From Plumapathes pennacea (Eukaryota > Cnidaria > Anthozoa > Antipatharia > Myriopathidae), in contig OZ038467.1 in NCBI GenBank assembly GCA_964036295.1, positions 6,441,001-6,505,000 on the forward strand: a DNA stretch of 64,000 bases, given 5' to 3'. Positions 17,952-31,500 of the stretch are shown piece by piece. Position numbers and translations under genes: made by a program. Position 1 is the stretch's first letter. Each line of letters starts with the position of its first letter. The notes beneath the pieces are model-generated. The model worked only from the letters and a program-made list of their open reading frames with translations. It was not told where the DNA came from and ran no database searches.

Positions 17952-19257
17952 TCATTTTTGTACTTTGCATGCAGTGTCATATTTTCCACAGCCTGGATAT
18001 GGCCTAAAGCTTGGGTTGTTCAAGTCACCTTCGTTACCAGCACCTGTATCACTAGCCACACCAGTTGTCTGTATACAAACACACTTGGAATCCTTCTTGC
18101 CAGGCTTGAAGTACCTCCTGGGGACACCTACCCAGTCTCGATGAATACCAGCACTGTGGGATAGATTTGATGTGTAACTTATGTCAGAAAGATTTTTGGA
18201 GATGTTTAGACACTGTTCTGCTCCTCAATGTTGATATGAAGTGGAAAACAACATTGAAATAGGAAAGGGGTGGGTATAATCAAATCCATCTGTTATACCA
18301 ATTACTCCACTAGCATTACACATTACACCCCCCCCCCCCCCCCCCCCTTTCCCTCCAGAAAAAAATAATTTAAAAATGTGACTTTTCCCATGGTGTTACA
18401 GACTTCCCAGGCATGACATTATCTCAAATGTTTTCCATCCACATCATTCAGCCCCTGACCTTCAGGTACACACCCAGGAGGAGGGTGGAAGGTTTTTTAA
18501 ATAAACTAATGAAAATACTATGAAAAAGGAAAATTCTTCACCTTTCTTTGGTACACCAAACAACAGACCCTTCGTCAGCACTCCATCTTGAATTGCAACC
18601 TGGAAAGCGTCTATCTTCATCTGCCTTTAGCTTCCTTAGCTTCTGTCCTTCCTTGATCTTCTCCTTGGCTTCTTCAAGGGCCTGGGTCGGCTTTCCTTCT
18701 TGGTCATAATACCGTCCGATCAAGCGTCCGACATAGGTGTAATCCTTGCGATAAAAGTCCATCCAATCTTTCACTCCCATCATCTCCTCCGGAGTCAAAG
18801 CAGAAACGTCGTCAGTGGCTTCTTCCTTCGAGAAGACGCCCGTCACAAAAGACGGCGTAGAGTCGCGACCGGCAAAAACGTTGTAGCCACTTCCTGGGGC
18901 GTAGTGTCTCCTACCCTTCTGTACATCAAAAATGCGCCCAAGAACTACGATGTAGATTGGTATGTTAGGGTGAGAACCGTCATGTTTGGACAGTTCATCC
19001 GCTGTGAACAAAACTACTTTGGGATTTTTATCGGGTTTCACTGGCGCCTTCGTCGATGAATCTGTCTTTGCCGCGTAATACGTAAAACTAGCACTGACCA
19101 CAAGGACTATCAAAGGCATCAAGACATAATACACATATGTCCCTGACCACATCCAAGATGAGTCATCGTTTTCGACTGGCTTGGTTTTACTCTCTGTGAT
19201 TTTCGTTTCTTTTGGGTTCTTTGAACGCAAAGGTCTCGATCTGACAGAGTTTTCCAT
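17952..19257 (-). CDS. CYB5D2: Neuferricin (cytochrome b5 domain-containing protein 2)
   Basis: Member of the membrane-associated progesterone receptor (MAPR) family with a cytochrome b5-like haem-binding fold; the vertebrate protein is secreted or membrane-anchored and implicated in neurogenesis. Exons 18542-19257 and 17952-18153 join in phase to give 305 residues. The start is ATG 19257, since the extension upstream begins with TTG. A membrane segment (about residues 40-62, YYVLMPLIVLVVSA) precedes the b5-like domain: FTADELSKHDG, LGRIFDVQKGRRHYAPG, YNVFAGRDST, FVTGVF and DWMDFY. Exon 2 carries HRDWVGVPRR and CVCIQTTG, matching the C-terminal part of vertebrate neuferricin. A 20-C homopolymer lies in the intron (18328-18347). 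Confidence 0.92.
18328..18347. repeat. Poly-C tract in neuferricin intron
   Basis: Twenty consecutive C flanked by unique sequence. Confidence 0.95.
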
Positions 19258-19587
19258 TGCAACAATGCTCTTCTGATACAAAAATCAGAGGTTTGCAGGG
19301 TCTCTCGGCGAACGCTTCTGAGACATCGGCCAATATCTGCAGATGTGAACCAGGCGTTCCTCGTTTGGCGACAAACTAGTACTCAGGCTACTAGGCACGG
19401 CGTCTCACTAACTTTCCATTAACTTTAGAACTTTTTAGGTTAAGATAGTTTTTTCGAATATAACTAAAAAAATTAAGGAAACCAGTGTATTCTCATAGTG
19501 TTTCGTCATCAATAAGAAATAGAATATCGTGTCATTGTAGGTCAAGACTCAGAGATAAACAGTTAAAGCACAGACAATGCCAGTAAC

Positions 19588-20116
19588 CCAGAGGGGAGGG
19601 GGGGTACTCCGGTATATTTGTGACGGGGCGGGTGCGAAGGCCGTTTTGGGTTCGAAATTCGCGATGTTTGGACCTTTTTGGGGGTAGAAAGTTTCGGGTG
19701 GTTCTTTTTTGGGTAGAAAGATTTTGGCAGGACCTTTTTAGGGTTGGAAAAAGCGTGTCGTAGCTTTCGTAACTTTTTATAAGATTTCCTTTTCCAGCTC
19801 ATACGAACAACAAATGACAAGGACTTCCTGTAAAAGGGGTTTATTCGTGAGATCATGTTACCGCAGTTACAAAAGCCATGCAAATTATTTACAACTTCAT
19901 TCACTTGCTGCAGGTGGTCTCCAGCTAACAGATCACGTTCAATTTCCGGGGTATTTTCGGGGGGGAGGGGTGGTGGACTGTTTTTGGGTTACGATCTGAG
20001 CCATTGGTCTTTTTGGGGGGTTACGTTCTGCGCCGTTGGCCCGTTTTTGGGTCTGACATTTTGGCCTCATTCGCACCTCCCCGTCACTAATATACCAGAG
20101 TACCCCCCCTGGGGCT
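19588..20116. mobile_element. Inverted-repeat element, about 530 bp (family B)
   Basis: Ends are about 50-bp imperfect inverted repeats: left GGGGTACTCCGGTATATTTG then TGACGGGGCGGGTGCGAA; right, reverse-complemented, GGGGTACTCTGGTATATTAG then TGACGGGGAGGTGCGAA. AGTAAC occurs immediately outside both ends (19582-19587 and 20117-20122), a plausible 6-bp target duplication. The interior holds degenerate subrepeats with TTTTTGGG and TTTTTGGGTAGAAAG. No transposase reading frame; a non-autonomous or fold-back element. Confidence 0.75.
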
Positions 20117-22513
20117 AGTAACTACCAACTTGTAACAAAGATTTCTCGGCAAATAGTCATCGTTTCTTTTTTTTATTGATGAACATGTATGTACAATAAA
20201 GAGAAACATATTTTCAGCATTGAACAGGAGCTAGGGTTCGCGTGTTGTGTTTTGTTGTCATAAACCAATAAAACCATATGAATGCGACCCGACAAATTTA
20301 ATTTGACGAGTTTACTGTCGTTTACAAAAATACGCCAGAATAATTGTGTAACAGGGATACCGTATGCTTGGTAATTTTTGTCTCTGGAACGGTTTCGTGA
20401 AACCTATTTTTCCAAAAGACCAATCATTTTTGCTTTTGCGATTTGAGAAAGTGGGCTTGTTGTCTTCAAAAGCGTAAAAGCGTAACAATATTTCGATTCG
20501 ATTCCCCACGACATAAATCCAAAGGTTTTTAATTTACTAGTTAATTAACTAGTTTTAATTTACTAGCTTAATTATATAACCTTGTTTACAAAGTTCCCTA
20601 GGCAAACAGCAGGAGAGTGCTGACTACTGATTTATTTTTTGTTGGAACAATTTCATTTTTTGCTGACCGGTGAAAAACCGCAAAAAGTTAGTTCCCGCAA
20701 ACATTATCATCCATATGGTGGTAAATCAAGACAAAACAAAACCAAACTGCCACTTGGACACAATCGACAGATTAAGTATATTACTTCTCCCCACCTCATC
20801 AATTCCAGCAGAATCTTTGACACACCAATGCCCCCCCCCCCCCCCCCCCCCCCCCCACACACACACACCCAAAACCATTCATCGCCGCCCAGTTACCCAG
20901 AACACGATAGTTAGTCATTTGTCCTGGCTTCGTCTTAGAGCGGTTTTCGAATGACTGTCCAAAACCGAAACCAAAGTAAGTACACTGCCAATCACAGAGG
21001 CTGTTAGAAACGCTTTCAACCAATCAGAAGCCAGAACATTTTGAAGCCAAACTTTTTCGGACTAGTAATACGAAAGCGTAGAAAAGCACAATAACCAAAG
21101 CAATCATACGATTACTTTCGACAGTCATCCGAAAATGGCTCTTTCTTAAACTAAACCTAAAGTTCTAAGCTAAAACAAGGTAAAAGTTAGTCTTGACCAA
21201 AACTTGGCCCTTCATTCACTGACAGATTGAGAAGGAATTTGGTTAATTCTGAGGATCACGGGCGCCAACACATCGACGGCTGGGGACTAAGCCCAGCATT
21301 AGCTTAGTCGAGTTTTGTCTAACCCATAAGACTGCAAACAACTTTACACCAGCTTGAAAAAAATTATGTAAATCAGACAGAAAACCGTAATCTCGCCTAT
21401 TACACACAGCTGTAGGCTCAGAAGGCATTTACTTTTCGGAAAACGTTTTTGAGATGAGTTGTTGCATGTAAATTCACGAGAAAAGAAAAGTGCTCCTGTA
21501 GAAGACTGAGCCCAATTTCTTCAGCTAAAAAAAATCAGTCAAACTTTCCACCGAATGAACTTAGGCGGCTGAGGATTGGTGATAACTCGGTTAGGAATCT
21601 CCGGCGTTCACTTTAGAGAATCGGGCAAGACAACGATTGTTTTGGATTTACCTAGCTCGGACAAAATGTTCACGAGAAGCAACTGGCTGGAATGATCACG
21701 TTAAATGGTGGTCCTGTCTCTTCTGAGGACGTAAAAAAAGACCCAGCAAACAAATCTCTAGCAGTAACCATTAAGGTCAGCGTGATGCCGTTTCAAAAAG
21801 TTTGCTAGCGAATAGAGAGCTTCACTATAACCACAGTAATAGCATCAAGGGAACTCTACCAGGCACTGGAATGTCTTATACTCCTATTAAAGCTAGCGGT
21901 TGTATACAAAACGCGGTGTATTTTCAAAGGGTGCCACAATTATCCTTGCCTCGCTGTTTCTTAATAGCGTTAAAGTAGTACCTGACCAATGGAAATTCTG
22001 TTGAATTGATGAGATACATTGTGAGAATAATGTAATTTTGCCAAATACTTCCATTGGGTCCTTCATGTTAACATCAATATAAGGACGACCTTGGACCCCT
22101 CCACTGGGCCAAAAACTTGTAAACAAGGAAATTGGGACTAGGCAAAAAATGCATTGCAAAATAGCATATTGTCACCATGACAGATCAGCAATCTTGTACA
22201 AGTCAAATCTGCTTTCCCCACGGGGAGAAAACACTAACAAGCTAAAGAGCTCACAGCTCTAAAAACCCACGCGAAGTCCCCAAAAAATATTTTACGGTTT
22301 ATGAAGGGACAACTGGTCACTAACAGCGGCTTTGAATTTCAATAGTCATCTACAGCTTTGGCGCCAATTATAACCTATTGTTGTCTCATGCGTCTTCCAC
22401 CACGAGGACTTAAGATATCCTACATTGGCGAAAGCGCCTCCAAAAGTAACTTCATCAAATTCCTGCGTATGCTGTAACTGCGAAGCGGCATTCTATGACC
22501 GTTTCTTAAATAT
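20117..22513. other. Intergenic, neuferricin upstream to strawberry notch 3' end
   Basis: Beyond element B, I see a C26 plus (AC)6 tract at 20831-20868 and a patch at 20970-21045 with CCAATCAC-AGGCTGTTAGAAACG like sequence also seen at 29885-29930. Reading frames here are short and unrelated to anything I know. No gene supported. Confidence 0.5.
20831..20868. repeat. Poly-C / (AC)n tract
   Basis: 26 C followed by about 6 AC units. Confidence 0.95.
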
Positions 22514-25500
22514 CTATATAATTGTACACATTTTTTTTTTTTTACAGAGAAGGAAGTGCAGTTCCACTGTACGCAAATTGTATAATGGTTTTCTAAGAAA
22601 ATACCCGTTGAATTTTAAAGAATTTCCACGGGGTTTTGCTGCGTGTTCGAGTCCGTTGACAGAGCTCTCGTCAACGCTGGGACGCAATTGCTCGGAATCA
22701 AGCATCCTGTAGGGGAAAAAAAAGAAAAATGTCTGAATCAGGACAAAGAAACATACAGAACTTGAGCGCAGGCCGCATGGGAGGGTGGTAAGTATTTGCT
22801 ACCAAAAACGACAAATTATTAATTTTACCGGGTTTTGGCGGGCACGGAAGCATTGTACGTGTCCTTTATTCCTACAATTTCCGAATCCATGACGCAAAAC
22901 TTTCCCAAGCATTCGCGCATCCTCGTTCCCAGGCTCTTTTCCCTACCCCGGTAGGGAAAAGAGCCTGGGAACGAGGATGGCATTCGTGATGAAAATGTGC
23001 GAGTACTGTGGTAAGAAGACATACTTCAATAAGAAGAGGTTTAAACGAGACTTACCAACTATTTTTGAGCCATCGCTCTTTTTACATCGAATGATTTGTA
23101 TTTTGGAGTTACTGCTGGACTGCCCCGCCAGTACACTCTCCACAGTGCTCCACGCGCTCAACACCGAACCGCTGAGTATGTGGTAAGTGCGCCTGCGCAG
23201 TCCGACCTCACACGACAGGCCCAGGGCCGCGCGTTTACAGTTACCTTTCCTGAAAAATTAATCAGTTCATCAGTTGATCTAACTTTTTAATCAATCATTC
23301 ATTCACTCATTCATTGAGTGACTCGATCAGTTAATCTAACTTATCAATCAACCAATAAATTATCGATCAATCAGCCCCCGCATTATCAATCAATCAATCA
23401 TTCATTCATTCATTCATTCATTCATTCAAGAAGTTACTCTAAATTATCACTTCATCGGCCAATTAATCAGTGAGTGACTCGATCAATTAATCTATAAAAC
23501 TTACAAATCAACCAATAAATTATCGATCAATCAGCCCCCACATTATCGATCTATCAACCATTCATTCATTCATTCATTCATTCATTCAAGAAGTTACTCT
23601 ACATTATCACTTTATCTGCATTATCACATCATTTTACACTTTTCACTTGAGGCACAATCGATTTCAAGGATAAAAGTATTTGGGATTAGGGGCACTTTAA
23701 CATATCTTATATATCGATCAATTATTCATTCGTTCAATCAGTTGGCATTTTTCACCAATCGATCATTCACTCATTCAATCAGTTAATTTAGGTTATTTTA
23801 CTTGATCATTCAACCACTCACACACACTCACGCAGGGAGCAACAAAAGCAACTGTTACTTACCAGTAAGCATGGACGCACTGAGAAAGCGCCGAGTTGTA
23901 CTGATGTGTCCAAGGGTCTTGCGCTCCCTCGGGCGAAACCTGCAATTTGAACATTCATTATATTCTTCATCCAGAGGGGCTACCATGGTTCCCATACACT
24001 ACGCACCTTTTTGTATTTTTTCTTGATATCATCGACTGTCTCTTGTTTCGTTTGTGCACCGGTGTTCGGCCGATACACCATCACCGACTTCTTTTTCCCT
24101 CGTGATGCTAATCGCACGAGAACAGCCGTGCGCTTGTCGTTTCGAATCTGTGATCACAAAACACGTGACGTCAGTACCCCAGGCCTCACTTTACCCGACA
24201 CGTCGAAGTTTTAGTCTAAAACAAGCTCTTCAGACAGTTGATTTGTTCGCAAACATATTGAGAGGGTTTGTGGAATTTTGTGTTAAAATCCTGAATTAGC
24301 TTAACTCGCACTATCGACAACCTGGGCCTAGTATCCTTGGGAACTAGACCGACTCGGTGGGTTTTCCAGCTCACCTGATTGGAGAGGTAGAAGCCTTCGT
24401 CGTCATGTGTGAAGTCTCTGCAGAGATCGACCGCTTGATCCCAAGACATTCCGCGCTCCACTGCCACCTAACAACAAGATAAAAACCAAAATTTGAGTGG
24501 GAACTGCGCCGCTTTGGTTTCGTAGCAGCAGACGCAAACCGCACCTCCCCCTATCGGTATTGTTTTGAGATGAGATCCGACATCACTTCCGAGGAGATAT
24601 CGAGGTTGAACAATCAACATTGTAAAGGGCAGGGTAGGGTAGGAGTAACAATGACTTTGTTCAAGATTGTAGTATGTCATATAGAACGTTGTAACGCGAG
24701 TGTACTGACCGTGTGTAACGCTGTAGTGGCAGGACCCGAGGTAACACTTCCAACAAACGATTGAATGCTGGTTTGAATGACTTCTTCGCCATGTGAACCG
24801 AGATCTGCAGTCAGGAAGGAGAAACAAACAAACAAACAAACAAACAAACACGATTATAACACACTTAGTGATGTCTCTACGTTCATTCTAATTTACCTCA
24901 CTCTTTCTCTTTACTCCTGAGTGAGTGATCAATCGCTATTTTCTCTTTCGGTCTACCACAACACATATATTATACAGTATGAAGATCTTGGTATTTGATA
25001 GCTTGCTCAGATAAAACTATCAATTCTCATTGCATTATTCATACATTTTCTTCTTTGACTGTTGGGAGAATTTGTATCATGAGCTCAAAAGATAAACGGT
25101 TGCTCTAGCTCTCACTTGATAAAGCTGCTTATTTTTTCTAACACTAGCACAATTATTAAGGGTGCATTTTAGGTTTTTTTTTTTTATTATTATTTTATTT
25201 TATTTTATTTTATTTTCCAGAATGAGTATCACAGCAAAAGAACGAGTAATCTCACTTTGTGAGCAGAGTTCGCCTGGGAACTAATTAAACTGACTTGGTG
25301 GCCGAGCGGTTTGGGGGTGGTGGATCTGAATCCGTAATGAAGCTCCAAGCCAGGAGGTCGTGGGTTCAATTCCCACGGCCGGCAGTAGTAAGAAGGTTTT
25401 TCATCCGAGGAGGCAACTCCAACGGTTTTTCCCTTCTGAACCTGTCTTCTTTCTACAGGTATTCCACCGGTCGGATATTTGAAACATGAGCCTCTGGCTC

Positions 25501-28500
25501 GGGTGAATGGGCAACCACTCCCTAATGCTTCGACTTTAAATAAACGATATTTATTTAAAAGGATCAGAACCGAAATGTCACCCCAAAAAAATGTCTTTTG
25601 AATCGTCCCAAAAGAATTCACTCTTAATCACGTTCTGAATCACCCATCCGACTGATCATTAAATAACTTCTCTTTTCACTTTGTACATCATGTAACGCCT
25701 TACCCAGTATTCCTTCATCCCAGCGTCCAGTCCTTTTGGCCTCTTGAATTACTACACCCAGTGTCTCGACAAAGTAGTCGAAAATGCGATTCTGAAGTTC
25801 CACTTCTATTCCCAGAATCCGATTAAGAAATCTGGACATGTTAGTGAAGTCTGAAGACAAATAAAACACAAAAAAGTAACTCAGTACTTTTTGTTTGAAT
25901 GTAAAACAACACCGCAGAAATACGCGGTCACGGTCAACTCACTTTTGGGTCAGCGGTCATTACACAAAACCGTGGATTCAAGTTTAGATTTTGTGGTTTA
26001 GTATAACGCTCGTAAAACCTCAAGACTTGGCCAAGAAACTCACTACACGAGGACTCGACACTAAAAATATGTTCATCGTATTTTTAATGACATAAAACGA
26101 GGCTTGCACACGAGTTTAAATTTTACCTCGAGTTAGTCCAAGTACAGATATATATATAGTAAAGGCGACGAACGCTGACCAACGTGACGTCACGAAGTAA
26201 CGCTAAGAACGTATTTCTGTGGTGTCCTTGGAGAACCCAATTCGTAAAACCAAAAAATACTTCCAGTGTGCTACTCACCTTTTTCCAGCACAGTGTAGCC
26301 AGACCTCTCATCTTTGGTCATGAGACCGACACCAACGAGAGCACTACGGACATCTGCAGTGTTAAAAGTCACTTTAGCTCAAAATTCAGATTCTCTCAAC
26401 TTTTGAAGAAGAAAATTTAGGAGTGATGTAGTGAGAATTGATAGTTCATCAATCAGCCAGCTGTAATCTGAGCAAGCTATCGAAAACCAAATTCTCCATA
26501 CAAAGAGGTTATTACACGGGAAGGAGTGCAATACGGCGGAGTATTTTTACGAGTCGGTTTTATTTTTTCGAGCCTGCTTCAGGCGAGAAAAAATAAAACT
26601 GACGAGTAAAAAATACAGCCGTATTGCACGACTTTTCGTGTAATAAATTGTTTATTATACGACGAACGAAGCAGGACAAACGTTCTCGCCGCGCGCAAAA
26701 TGGAACAAAAAATGACGCGTTTGTAAACTTTGCTTGCGAAAAATGATCACGTAAGCTAATAAACCAGTTGATCTGGTTCTTGACGAGTGCAATACGCTCC
26801 TATCTTTGCACTCGTTTTGGCCCGTATTTGCACTCGAAAATGTGAAGTCGTGTAATAACGTATAATATATCTCTGGTGAGAAACTAAAAGAGAAAATTGA
26901 ATATGATCACCTTGGGTGTGAAAGGGTTACAGACAGTTCAGTCAAGTGAATAGTTAAGTGTAGCCTGTACCTTCAAAGAAGTTGCCTCTGTAGTCAGCGG
27001 GAGGTTTCACCATTGGCTGTGCCTGACGTGTGACAGACTTCATGACGGCTTCCAGTGCTGCGCGCCCATACTAGAAACAAGAAACTTTAATTCATTGGAG
27101 TTCATTAGAATAACGTCTAAGCTAAAGTTAGAGAGAATCTGGAGTGTTTTAGAATTGTCATTTTAGAAAGTTGCGAAATCAGGGGCCAATTCAATGAAAC
27201 CATATTGCAAGTTGGAATGGACAAATTAAATAAATGGCTACGTAAAAACATATCCGGATTCAACGCCATGGCCACATACTGTTGCAGCTATGCATCTGAA
27301 TCTTTTTACAGACTTTCATCACATTAAAGTCCGTTGAGTGAGTGTTAAAATAATAGTCCGACATGTGAAGTACACGTTTAAATGTTTGAATAGTTTGCCT
27401 CAGCAGCACTTACAGATGACAATTAGGCGCGACAAAAGCCATGCCCGCTCATAAGACGTCCATGAACACTTGCTCATATTATCTACCTGGGTTAGTGAAT
27501 TATGGCTGCAGCATGTCTTTGGGTTAGTTGCCAGATTTTCCTTCGTCGTGCCTTGACAAGGCCCTTACCTTGTTGTCAAAGTTGTATCGACTCAGGTCCT
27601 GGGACTCCGTGGCTCTTCGGTCACCATGTGTGAGGGCGCCCTGAGAGTAAAGCAAAGGACGGCTGTTTAGAACTTATCACAGTACAGCGAACTCTCTCTA
27701 AGACGGACACCCTTGGGACAGCGCTCGACATTAACGGTTGCCCGCTTGCCCGGGGCAACCAAAATTTTTGGTCGGGCAGGTAAATTCTGGGCCGGGCAAT
27801 CAGAAACTATGAAACTTTCTGTTGCTTGAATTCAATCTACAGTCTGAAGGGCAACCAACCTAAAACCTTAATGTCGAGAACTGCTTGGGACCTGGTCTAA
27901 GTGACCGTCTTTTAGAGGTGTCCGGCTTGTAGAGAACCCTGTCCGTCTTATAGAAATATCCGGCTTATGGAGAGTGAAAATCGGCCAGGCGGGACCAGCT
28001 AACCATGTATCCGGTTCATAAAGGTGCCTGGTCACTTAGACTGGTGTTTGTCTAGAGATAATTGACTGTATCACTAAGTACAAAGAACAACTCACCAAGC
28101 TCTCGAGTCTCTTAGCCACAATCGACGCAAATCGTCTTTCTCCTGCCAGTTCAGAGATGAGGAACAAGTATTCCGGAGCGCTCACTTGATTGGACCGGTG
28201 CGTCCTCCCTGGGTTGGAACAAGACGACGTTTTGCTAGTCAAACAACTGTGTTGTACACGCCGACCGTATATAATAACCAACAAATTCTTCCAAACAAAA
28301 AGGGAACAAGGAAGGAGGTTCAGGAGAAACTTACCAAACTGTTGAATTGCTTTGTCAGCACTCCACGGCAGCTCCAGTGTAATGTGTACTCTTCTTCTCT
28401 GGTTCTGTAAAAGCAGAACAGCGTATTAAACTCCCGGCCTGTCTTGCCTGCCTCGCTTTCTTTGCTTCTGTACACCATTCTGGCTGTCCCCCTCCCCCTC

Positions 28501-28521
28501 CCCCTCCCCCTCCCCCTCCCC

Positions 28522-28570
<49 letters not shown>

Positions 28571-31500
28571 TCTATTCTCTTTCCTTTTCCTATCCTCTCA
28601 TCTCATCTCATCTTTTCCTCTCCTCCGTCTTCCTCTTCACTTCACTATACCGCGGATAATGCAATCAAAAATTCACTTTCGGCCTCATTTAAGCAAAACT
28701 AAACTCAATAAAGTAGCTCTTTGACTAATATCTGTTGTAAACCACTCAAACAGTCGAGCAAAAATTTCTGTACTCGTACTCTCAGGTAACTGAACTGAAC
28801 CGTACCTTGACCCTCCTGTCGGCCTGTAGAGAGATTCCAGAACTTGCGGCCTCTGAGATTATTGCAATATTCTGAAACAAATCAACGGATAATTGATGAC
28901 AACTTGATCAGCATGCAAATGATCGAACCACCCTCGTCCTTCACCAAACAACACGTGGAAAGAATAGAATGTTCAAAGAGGGGAACCTCGTGTAACAAAA
29001 TTAAAAAACAACAACAACAACAACAACAAAAGCTTTGAATAGGACAGCAACTAACTTTTTGACCATCCATGAACCTCTGCTTTTCGTGAACGTTCAACAC
29101 TTCGATTGGCACGTCCTGTTTGTTTCTAGCTTCATAACTGATGCTGCCGTCCACGTTAGTAACGACTCGTCCTTTGCGTCCTGTCATCTGAAGAAAACCA
29201 AAACGATATGTCACAACATATCCGTTCAAAATTTTCAAACATACTTCAAAATAAGGGGGAAGGAACAACATGGTTTCAATGGACAATATATGGTTGCTCA
29301 AATGTATTACTGTTTGTTGATCATTTTGTGGAGAAGGAGGACATAAATAGACTTTGTCTTGTCTAAATGTTTCATTACTTCCATGTAAACCCTCTATAAA
29401 TAGAGATTGATTTCAGGGCTTAAAAACATTTCTTCTTCACTCGCCATAGAGGCTGGTAACACATTTCACGTCAGTGGGCACTCACTTCTGAAACATTCTC
29501 CGGCCCACCAAGCTCGTCAATCAGTTCGTCCAGAGTGTTTGGGGGAAAACTCGGTCCCAGTCTCTCCACTTGGTCCAGCAGCGCCTGTTTCATAGCGAGG
29601 CACTGATCAACCGCGGTGCCACCGACTTGAGAAGTCGACGACATCAGCAACGACGAGAGAACCGGAGCACTTGCGGAATGATGGATGTTCTTAGCAGCAG
29701 AGACTCTGGAGAGTGGATCTGGCAAGAAGACAGTGGGTTATAAAGGTGTTCAACTGACAAATTCAAATAACCATTCAAAAAGAAAATTTATGAGTGATGT
29801 AGTGAGAAATGAGAGTTTAATCGGCGAGCAAATAAGAAGCTCTCCATGCTGTCTGCGGATTGGCTTTCGTATAGCCAACCAAAGGTAATTAACCAATCAC
29901 GGAGGTTGTCAGTAAACAGTTTCAACAAATCAAAAATTACTTCGCTCTTACGTTAGGCTTTCCTGAAATTTATCGAGACAGGACCTTATTTCAGTCAAGC
30001 AGCAGATACTCAAAGTTGGTCATTTTGGAGTTGTAAAAACTTGATCAAATTTAATCAAATTAAAAAATGGGCCAACTGTGCTGAAACATGGGATTTATTC
30101 TTTACACATTCATTGATCATTTCATGCTTGTCAATCTTACCAATTGTCAAGGGACTGTTGCTGCGGCTGTGGTGACTTGGCGAGCCATTGAACAGCTTGG
30201 GGGTGTGTGGTCGACTCCAGGACAAGTTGGCAACTTTAAGACCCGCTGCGGCCAGTGCGCTGTAACTGGGGTCTTCTGGGGGCGTTTCAGCGACAAGTTT
30301 GTTCTTGCTAATTTTCTTGACTTTCCGGTTGAGCCACGGAGCTGTTGAAAGCAAAGAAAATCAGATTTACTGCAGCTTGTTAAGGCCTTGTTAGGCGAGG
30401 CAACTTGCAACGCAACGTTGACGAAAGCAATGTGTTGCAATTAAGTATTTGCTGCCGTGAAAAAAAAAATATTCCCAACTCACACAAAATAGAAGTAACT
30501 AAAGGTCTTTTTGACTCTCACCAGCCACTTTCGCAATCATGCGTACCAGCAAATAGTACTTTTTTTCTGTCCGTATAAACAAGCGTCTGTCAAAAAAAAT
30601 TTCTTTGTGAAGCTTGGTTTTGTTTCTTCACAACTGCATTATGACAGCAGCGGTTCTCCACTCTTGTCCGGGGGGGGGAACTCCCACATAAAAATGACGG
30701 GGATGCTCGTTTATTTTCCTTTTGACCCCTAAGCTGTACGACGAGCATCCCCGTCCTTTTTTATATGGGAGTCCCCCCCTCCACCCGGGCACTGGGCGTC
30801 CCGCCATAAATCTCAGCCTCCCGAACTGCTCACAATTTATTGTGAAGGTGGCTTATACGCTATTTCCTGGGGAACACGAAGAAAAATGTAAAGCACTAAC
30901 CGTCGTCTTCTGATCCCGATCCAATAAAGGGATTGAAGTCCTCCTCCTCCTCTGCTGCTGAACTGTCGCCTGACTTGCCTCCGCTGCCGTTATCACTCCC
31001 CTCCCTCCCCTCCCTGTCACTGTCTGCTACAGTGCTGGCATCATCCGAGCTGTCAGATCCGCTGCTCACTAAAAGGAAGACAGTTTTGACAGTAACGTAA
31101 AAATCAAAACCAAAGGAGTTACACAATCAAAAGTAAAGAAATTACAGAAACGAAATTACGGAGTCAAAGCAAAAGTAAGGGGTTTTCCGATGTTCTACCC
31201 AGCAGCGGGGAGGTTGCCCCGTGAACGACAGACGCAAAAAATGAAATTACCCACGCAGGGTGTGGGGATGATTTTCCTTCGGTCGCGATTTTACTTTTTT
31301 TTACCGCTATAATGTTCGAAAATTAGTTATTTCCTCGCACACGTGCAGTGTTTTGATGTTGTCCCTCTCAGCGACCATCGTTTTTTGTTTTCGCTGATGT
31401 TAATACTTACGGTTGAACAGTTTCGCGACTAATGACTTCGTTTTCTTGGGCTTGGGACCCTGCGTTGCACCTGCAGAGATGAAAACCGGAGATTAAATCT

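Noticed and set aside
23878-24006. 27-nt GT-AG intron after strawberry notch exon 24007-24147
   Set aside because: Too short to splice; a 66-nt intron ending at ATTGCAG before 23939 restores the conserved [14 protein letters not shown] sequence in phase.
24468-24851. 127-residue minus-strand frame beginning [12 protein letters not shown]
   Set aside because: The start is a translated AAAC microsatellite and the rest covers a strawberry notch exon in a wrong frame.
25296-25380. Functional tRNA gene with GCCGAGCGGT and GGGTTCAATTCCC boxes
   Set aside because: No plausible anticodon stem between the boxes and a SINE-like body follows; called a SINE instead.
25229-25621. 130-residue minus-strand frame with [15 protein letters not shown]
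   Set aside because: A well-known type of artefact from reading through a tRNA-derived SINE antisense.
28021-28095. Extension of strawberry notch exon 28096-28208 into [11 protein letters not shown]
   Set aside because: Reads past a clear GTGAGT donor; conserved [13 protein letters not shown] continues in exon 27569-27640.
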